The notes beneath the pieces were generated by a model. The model worked only from the letters and a program-made list of their open reading frames with translations. It did no database searches and was not told where the DNA came from. A stretch of 9,537 nt of DNA from Hyphomicrobiales bacterium (GTDB lineage Bacteria; Pseudomonadota; Alphaproteobacteria; Rhodobacterales; Rhodobacteraceae): positions 1-9,537 of the forward strand of contig PWLT01000444.1 of NCBI GenBank assembly GCA_003558415.1, given 5' to 3'. Of the stretch, positions 5,725 to 9,537 are shown piece after piece. The stretch's first letter is position 1. Each line of letters starts with the position of its first letter. A program made the translations under genes and the position numbers.

Positions 5725-6917
5725 TCATCCTCCCGGCGCGGCGGAAGCCCGAGCAGGGCGCGCTTTTCGGCATCGCTGAGAAAACCGGCCGAGCCGACGC
5801 GGTTCCACTGCGCCTCGCGTTCGGCAGCGAGCGCGGGCACCTGGTCCATGTCGGGGCGCAGATCGAAACCCTGCGCATCGAATCCCGACAGCCAGTGCGC
5901 CAGCGCGGCGGTCACACGCTGGGCCAGAGGCAACACGGTCAGCCGGTAGAAGGCGCGATTGGCCTCCTGATAATTGGCATAGGTGGCATCGCCCGGGATG
6001 CCCATCAGCATCGGCGGCACGCCGAAGGCCACGGCGATCTCGCGCGCGGCGGCCTCCTTGGTCTTCTGGAACTCCATGTCCGAGGGCGAGAACCCCATCG
6101 GCTTCCAGTCGAGCCCGCCCTCCAGCAGCATCGGCCGCCCCGCATTGCGCGCCCCCTGGTGATAGCTCTCCATCTCCGAGAGCAGCCGCTCATACTGATC
6201 GCCCGAGAGCGCACCCTGCCCGTCCGCACCCTTGTAGACGATCGCGCCCGAGGGCCGCGCGGCATTGTCCAGCAGCGCCTTCGACCAGCGCGAGGCGGCA
6301 TTGTGCACATCCACCGCCGTTGCCGCCGCCTGCATCGGCGAGAACCCGTAATGGTCATCGAGCGGGTGGAAATTGCGGATATGGCAGATCGGCGCGGCTC
6401 CCCCGCTCATCGCGAAGCGATGCTTGCGCCCGCCCACCGCGTATTCAAACGCCACCGGCCAGCCATCGGGGCCGGGAATGACGCGGATGCGGTCCGAGCG
6501 CAGCACATGAAGCTCCTGCGGCACCCCATCCGATGCGCCCGAGACTGCCTCGACATAGGCATTGCCCGTCAGCATGAGCTGGGCATAGAGCGCCTCGAAG
6601 AAATCGGCGCGCCCTTGCACCGGGTTAGGCCGCCGCATGAGGTCGAGCACCGGGTGGGACTCGTAGCGCCGCTCCGAATCCTGCAGCACCAGCGGCAGGG
6701 CGGCGGCGGCCTCGGCGATCAGGCGCACGGCGCGGAAACCCACCGGATTGGCCTGAAAACCCGTTCGCGTCAGAGATCCGCCATCGCGCGCGCTCCATAG
6801 CGGCGCGGCGGACACCGGTGCCTGCCAGCTGCTCACGCGCCCCGCGGTCAGCGGACCGACAGCCGATGCCTTGGCCTCGGGCGCCTCCCGCGCGAAGCGT
6901 CGAAGGAAGTCGAACAT
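5721..6917 (-). CDS. g3: GTA gp3, HK97-family portal protein
   Basis: A 398-residue portal, the dodecameric ring at one capsid vertex through which the terminase pumps DNA. Motifs of the HK97 portal family: FQANPVGFRAVRLIAEAAAA (55-74), HPVLDLMRRPNP (88-99), ALYAQLMLTGNAYVEAV (109-125), HIRNFHPLDDHYGFSPMQAA (179-198), RWSKALLDNAARPSGAIVY (210-228), and DMEFQKTKEAAAREIAVAFG with VPPMLMGIPGDATYANYQEA (280-319). All are intact and the length is usual. The start MFDFLRRF at 6917 has a GAGGAG nine bases upstream. It follows a 107-base gap after g2 and its stop overlaps g3.5 by ATGA. Confidence 0.96.
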   Translation of the reverse strand: MFDFLRRFAREAPEAKASAVGPLTAGRVSSWQAPVSAAPLWSARDGGSLTRTGFQANPVGFRAVRLIAEAAAALPLVLQDSERRYESHPVLDLMRRPNPVQGRADFFEALYAQLMLTGNAYVEAVSGASDGVPQELHVLRSDRIRVIPGPDGWPVAFEYAVGGRKHRFAMSGGAAPICHIRNFHPLDDHYGFSPMQAAATAVDVHNAASRWSKALLDNAARPSGAIVYKGADGQGALSGDQYERLLSEMESYHQGARNAGRPMLLEGGLDWKPMGFSPSDMEFQKTKEAAAREIAVAFGVPPMLMGIPGDATYANYQEANRAFYRLTVLPLAQRVTAALAHWLSGFDAQGFDLRPDMDQVPALAAEREAQWNRVGSAGFLSDAEKRALLGLPPRREDE

Positions 6918-6952
6918 GCGCTACGCTCCTCAAACTGTCTGTGTTCCTGACA

Positions 6953-6992
6953 CCCCGTTGCGCGGGGCGGATAGGCGCGCCGAAACCGGCGC
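6953..6992 (-). other. Two small hairpins in the g2-g3 gap
   Basis: The 107-base gap between terL and portal (6918-7024) contains a perfect 6-bp stem at 6977-6982/6987-6992 (GCGCCG, loop GUUU) followed by a 5-bp stem at 6953-6957/6963-6967 (CCCCG, 5-base loop). No U-run follows either, so termination is unlikely. The portal ribosome binding site (GAGGAG) lies downstream. The role is unknown; RNA stability or spacing between translation units is possible, and in such GC-rich DNA chance is a fair alternative. Confidence 0.35.
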
Positions 6993-7024
6993 AAGCGTGA
7001 TCGAGCGCGGGCGGCGCGGCGCGC

Positions 7025-8438
7025 TCACAGCCGCCGCACGCGCGGGCGGCGCCAGTTCGCCGCCGGCTCCAGAATCAGCTCCGTGATCGCCCAGACCAGG
7101 GCATCGACGCGATCGGGGCTGCCGCGCCCCTCATAGCCGCGCGCCGTCATCATCGTCATCTGCTCCTCCAGCGCGGCGAGCCCGCCCAGATGCGCCACGC
7201 GCCCCTGCTCGTAAAGCGCGGCGACGGGTTCGGCACGTACCGTCTTGCCACGCGTGGCGCGCACGGCGCGATAGGGGACCACACCGTCAAACTGCCGCAG
7301 CAGCGTCTCCACCAGATCGCCGCCCTGGTTGACCTCGGCCACCAGCCGGTCGGCCTCGTGACGGCGTGCGGCATCCACCGCGGCCTCGGCCCATTCCCGC
7401 GGCGAGGCGCCCGTGCACGGTGGCGTCTTCCAGCACCACGGCGCGCCAGTCGCGCGGTTCGCCCTCGGTCAGCGCACCGGCGACGACGATGCCGCAGGCA
7501 TCCGAATCCGCCCGCCCCGTCACCGGCGGATCCACCGCCACGACAACGCGCGAGAGGTCCGGCGCCGCCTCGATGCGCGCCGCCTCGAGCCCGCGCGAGC
7601 TCCACAACGCCCCTTCTGCATCCTCCAGCAGAACGCCTTCGAGCTCCTGACGCCCCAGCCGCGTACCGGCGTATCGCGCGCGCATCTCCTCGAGGAAGGA
7701 GGCCGCCAGCCATGCGCGGTTGGCCTCGGTGGGCGCATGAGTGCTCACCGTCGAGGGGCTGGCCAGAAGCCGCTTGAGCACACCGACATTGCGCGGCGTG
7801 GTGGTGACCACCTGGCGCGGCAAATCCCCCAGCCGCAGCGCGAATTGCAGCATGTCCCAAGCTTCCTCGGCGCGCTTCCACTTGGCGAGCTCGTCCACCC
7901 AGGCGGCATCGAATTGCGGCCCGCGCAGGTTCTCGGGCTCCTGCGCGGAAAAGGCCTGTGCCACGGCACCGTTGGGCCAGACAAGGCGGCGGCGCGTGGC
8001 CTCCCAGCGCGGGCGGCGGTCGGGGGGCGCGCAGGCGAGAATGCCGCTTTCCCCCATCACCATCACCTCGCGGACCTGATCGAAGGTCTCGCCCACCAGC
8101 GCCACATGGCGCGCCGCGCCGGGGTCGAGGGGGCGCGCACCTTCCACCTGCGCGCGCACCCACTCGGCCCCGGCCCGCGTCTTGCCGGCACCGCGCCCGC
8201 CCAGAATCACCCAGCTTCGCCAGGCACCCTCCGGGGGCAGCTGATGCGGCAGCGCCCAGAACTCGAACAGCCACGGCAGCGCGGCGAGCGCGCCGTCACT
8301 CAGGCTTTCCAGAAACTCCGTCTGCGCCTGCGGCGGCGCGCAGGCGAGCCAGGCGGCGGCCGATCTCTTCGCGGGCGGCGACGAGGTCGAGTGCCGCGTT
8401 GGGAGCCTCGGCTCCGCTCTCGCGCTTGAGTCTTTCAA
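7025..8438 (-). pseudogene. g2: GTA gp2, terminase large subunit, disrupted by a +1-base frameshift
   Basis: TerL is the ATP-driven packaging motor and headful nuclease. The first frame (8438 to 7407) encodes LPWLFEFWALPHQLPPEG, the Walker A GGRGAGKT (residues 80-87), Walker B AAWVDE with catalytic E183, the VTTTP coupling motif (211-215) and two RNase H-fold acidic motifs, VAVDPP (D303) and VLEDATVHG (D339). One extra base near 7406 then shifts the frame, and that frame ends at 7287 in a non-homologous Gly/Arg-rich tail. The true continuation is in the next frame (7405 to 7025): SPREWAEAAVDAARRHEAD, VAEVNQGGD, LLRQFDGVVPYRAVRATRGK and the third acidic motif SPDRVDALVWAITELIL. Read together they give a normal TerL of about 470 codons including a doubtful N-terminal extension. 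The only standard in-frame start is TTG at 8438, overlapping g1 by 143 bases. Either a real inactivating mutation or a sequencing error. Confidence 0.88.
7406..7407 (-). other. Site of the terL frameshift (one extra base)
   Basis: On the minus strand the coding text runs GTG CAC GGG CGC, then an extra C, then TCG CCG CGG GAA TGG GCC. Dropping one C at 7406/7407 joins VHGR directly to SPREWAEAAVDAA, the usual continuation in this family. The site is GC-rich but not a long homopolymer, and there is no in-frame stop or slippery run that would suggest a programmed +1 shift. Confidence 0.8.
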
Positions 8439-8646
8439 TCGTCTGCCTTTCGGTGATCGCGGCCAGCAGCGCCTTGCGAAGCTGCGCCTGTTCGCGGGCC
8501 AGTGCCTCGGCCTTTCCGAATTCGCCGGCCCGCACCTGTGCCAGCAATTGCCGCACCACTTCCGCCGTCTCGCTCAGAAGCGCCTCGGCCGCGGCGGTCG
8601 GGTCGTTGCCCGCCGTCTCCCCTTCCGGGGGTCTGCGTGTTGTCAT
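8296..8646 (-). CDS. g1: GTA gp1, terminase small subunit
   Basis: A 116-residue mainly helical protein at the orfg1 position. After a disordered start (MTTRRPPEGETAGNDPTAAA) come long charged helices: EALLSETAEVVRQLLAQVRA, EFGKAEALAREQAQLRKALL and AAITERQTIERLKRES, then LDLVAAREEIGRRLARLRAA. This fits the GTA TerS, a ring-forming small terminase that lacks the usual specific DNA-binding domain, consistent with GTAs packaging random host DNA. Identification rests on position plus this helical pattern. An in-frame TAG immediately precedes the ATG at 8646, fixing the upstream limit. The direct Shine-Dalgarno is weak; the start overlaps the stop of a 7-codon ORF (ATGA), which suggests coupling. 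The 3' end overlaps terL. Confidence 0.87.
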   Translation of the reverse strand: MTTRRPPEGETAGNDPTAAAEALLSETAEVVRQLLAQVRAGEFGKAEALAREQAQLRKALLAAITERQTIERLKRESGAEAPNAALDLVAAREEIGRRLARLRAAAGADGVSGKPE

Positions 8647-8666
8647 CTATATGCGCCTGCCCTCAT
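8643..8666 (-). CDS. Putative 7-residue leader ORF coupled to g1
   Basis: A tiny ORF, MRAGAYR, whose ATG (8666) overlaps the stop of the 21-codon ORF upstream and whose TGA overlaps the g1 ATG, both as ATGA. GGAG stands four bases before its ATG (8674-8671), a better ribosome binding site than g1 itself has. It may act only to bring ribosomes to g1. The geometry is seen directly; that it is translated is inferred. Confidence 0.4.
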   Translation of the reverse strand: MRAGAYR

Positions 8667-8728
8667 GCTGCTCCGCACGAGCGAAATGAAAAAGCGGCTG
8701 CGGGGTCACCCCCGAGCCGCTCGCCCAT
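8663..8728 (-). CDS. Putative 21-residue leader peptide ORF spanning the terminator
   Basis: A 21-codon ORF (starts MGERLGGDPAAAF, ends SFRSCGAA) with GGAAG just upstream of the ATG at 8728. It begins about 13 bases after the predicted transcription start. The intrinsic terminator at 8689-8720 lies wholly inside it, over codons 3-14, so a translating ribosome would melt the hairpin. Its TGA overlaps the next small ORF, which overlaps g1. This resembles a translation-dependent attenuator, but there is no run of a single regulatory codon and the peptide matches no family I recognise. Coding status is inferred from position and coupling only. Confidence 0.4.
   Translation of the reverse strand: MGERLGGDPAAAFSFRSCGAA
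8689..8720 (-). terminator. Intrinsic (Rho-independent) terminator between mltG and g1
   Basis: On the minus strand the arm GCGGCT-CGGGG pairs with CCCCG-C-AGCCGC (one bulged C) around a GUGA tetraloop, a GNRA-type loop, and is followed at once by UUUUU (8693-8689). This is an 11-bp, very GC-rich stem with a U-run, the clearest terminator in the window. It ends mltG transcription about 130 bases past that gene and stands 43 bases before the g1 ATG. Because a promoter-like element lies upstream of it, it may also act on GTA transcription. Confidence 0.85.
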
Positions 8729-8747
8729 TTCTTCCAGCTTGCCCGAA

Positions 8748-8798
8748 TACCTACACGGGACCGCGCGCAAAGTCAAGCAGAATCTCGTTTTTAGTCAA
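8748..8798 (-). promoter_or_regulatory. Promoter-like element with repeated TTGACT upstream of g1
   Basis: On the minus strand CTTGACT (8777-8771), a good alphaproteobacterial -35, is followed after 17 bases by TAGGTA (8753-8748), a weak -10. Transcription would start near 8741. A second TTGACT lies exactly 22 bases upstream (8798-8793), about two helical turns away on the same face, in the most AT-rich part of the window. The second copy has no -10 at the right distance, so it may be a regulator half-site. No CtrA-type TTAA-N7-TTAA is present. Whether this drives the GTA operon or a short terminated RNA is unknown. Confidence 0.5.
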
Positions 8799-8847
8799 TG
8801 TCTTGCGCGCGGCACCTTCACCATTCATTAACCCGGCCTCGCGGCTC

Positions 8848-9537
8848 TCACTCCTGCTCGGCGGCGCGTTCTGCCTCGATGCGGCGCCACTCGGCGACAT
8901 TGCGGTTGTGATCGGCCAGATTGGTCGCGAAGGCGTGTCCATTGGTCCCGTCGGCCACGAAATAGAGATACTCGTGCTCCTCGGGGTCCAGCGCAGCGGC
9001 GATGCTGTCGCGGCCGGGGTTCGCGATGGGCGTAGGCGGCAATCCGTCGATGACATAGGTGTTCCATGGCGTCTCGGCGCGCAGCTCGCTCTGGCGCAGG
9101 CCCCGCCCCAGCGGCTCGCGCCCCAGGGTGATGCCGTAGATCACCGTCGGGTCGGTCTGCAGGCGCATCGGACGCTCGAGCCGGTTGACGAACACGCCCG
9201 CGATCTTGCGCCGCTCCTCGGCCAGCCCCGTTTCCTTCTCGATGATGGAGGCCATGATCAGCGCTTCCTCGGCATCGGCATAGGGAAGCCCCTCGACGCG
9301 CGCCTCCCACAATTGGGACAGAATCTCCTCCTGGCCGGCCTGCATCCGTGCGATCAAGGCGCCGCGATCCTCGCCGGGTGTGACGACATAACTGCCCGGC
9401 GCGAGCATCCCCTCGGGCGGTGTTTCACCGATCTCGCCGCTGAGGAACGGGGCGGCTTCGAGCGCGTCCACGGCGCGTGCCACTGTGGTCCCCTCCGCGA
9501 GCACGACGCGGAAGGCCGCGCTATCGATCTGCAGGTC
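8848..9537 (-). CDS. mltG: MltG endolytic murein transglycosylase (3' part, cut by window edge)
   Basis: The C-terminal 229 codons of MltG (YceG family), the inner-membrane enzyme that cuts nascent peptidoglycan glycan strands and so sets their length. Visible are VVLAEGTTVARAVDAL, the LysM-like/linker part PPEGMLAPGSYVVTPGEDRG, the catalytic segment EEALIMASIIEKETGLAEER with the essential glutamate of IEKE, the family signature VFVNRLERPMRLQTDPTVIYG, and the end PWNTYVIDGLPPTPIANPG, then YFVADGTNGHAFATNLADHN. All key motifs are intact. The frame is open to the window edge, so the N-terminal membrane anchor lies outside. It is a housekeeping gene; mltG upstream of the GTA cluster is the common arrangement in Rhodobacteraceae. 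Confidence 0.95.
   Translation of the reverse strand, partial: DLQIDSAAFRVVLAEGTTVARAVDALEAAPFLSGEIGETPPEGMLAPGSYVVTPGEDRGALIARMQAGQEEILSQLWEARVEGLPYADAEEALIMASIIEKETGLAEERRKIAGVFVNRLERPMRLQTDPTVIYGITLGREPLGRGLRQSELRAETPWNTYVIDGLPPTPIANPGRDSIAAALDPEEHEYLYFVADGTNGHAFATNLADHNRNVAEWRRIEAERAAEQE

Noticed and set aside
2919..6800. A 1293-codon plus-strand open frame running antisense to g3-g6
   Set aside because: It is antisense to several firmly identified GTA genes (portal, protease, capsid, connector). Its translation is Arg/His/Gly-rich without family motifs, as expected for stop-poor antisense frames in GC-rich DNA.
7287..7410. Programmed +1 frameshifting in terL
   Set aside because: No in-frame stop or slippery codon pair lies at 7406; the zero frame stays open for 40 more codons, and TerL proteins are not known to use recoding. 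A mutation or sequence error is simpler.
7413..8429. A 338-codon plus-strand open frame opposite terL
   Set aside because: It is antisense to clear TerL motifs (Walker A, Walker B, VTTTP) and has no recognisable domain.
8721..8847. CtrA-type binding site (TTAA-N7-TTAA) in the mltG-g1 gap
   Set aside because: Only one TTAA (in GGGTTAATGAATGG) is present with no partner at the right spacing.
1..9537. CRISPR arrays, tRNA or rRNA genes, insertion sequences, phage integrase or attachment sites
   Set aside because: No regular repeats, cloverleaf, transposase or integrase motifs were seen. The cluster is packed with structural genes only, consistent with a GTA rather than an active prophage.

Overview
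The window is the front two thirds of a Rhodobacterales gene transfer agent (GTA) structural cluster, all on the minus strand, so genes run from high to low coordinates. The very GC-rich composition, the gene order and protein families that match the Rhodobacter capsulatus GTA (orfg1 to orfg12), and an mltG gene just upstream all point to a member of the Rhodobacteraceae/Roseobacter group. A GTA is a domesticated, tailed, phage-like particle that packages random host DNA.

Layout in the direction of transcription: the 3' end of mltG (9537-8848); a roughly 200-base control region with a promoter-like element, a strong intrinsic terminator and two tiny ORFs chained to g1 by ATGA overlaps (8847-8643); g1 small terminase (8646-8296); g2 large terminase (8438-7025, disrupted by a one-base frameshift); g3 portal (6917-5721); g3.5 small membrane-anchored protein (5724-5476); g4 prohead protease (5453-4887); g5 major capsid (4799-3585); a 174-base gap with hairpins; g6 head-tail connector (3410-2811); g7 head closure (2814-2476); g8 tail terminator (2479-2072); a 108-base gap with hairpins; g9 major tail protein (1963-1550); g10 and g10.1 tail assembly chaperone-type proteins (1550-1230 and 1233-844); g11 short tape measure (929-273); and the start of g12, a DUF2460 distal tail protein (269-1, cut by the window edge).

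The genes form one packaging and assembly line. TerS and TerL load DNA through the portal into the capsid matured by the g4 protease. g6 and g7 close the head, g8 and g9 build the tail, g10, g10.1 and g11 assemble it and set its length, and g12 begins the baseplate. Most junctions are ATGA or TGATG overlaps, indicating translational coupling. The exceptions are the junctions before g3, g5, g6 and g9, where gaps of 87 to 174 bases occur and three of the four contain perfect 5-6 bp hairpins.

The most notable points are: (1) a single extra base in terL that separates the nuclease third acidic motif from the rest; (2) a leader arrangement in front of g1 in which an intrinsic terminator lies inside a 21-codon ORF coupled to a 7-codon ORF coupled to g1, which could be a translation-dependent attenuator; (3) a probable frame lesion at the end of g10.1; (4) a possible ribosome-binding-site sequestering pair before g6; and (5) mutually exclusive hairpins before g9. 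Two frame lesions in one cluster mean either decay of this GTA or errors in the sequence.
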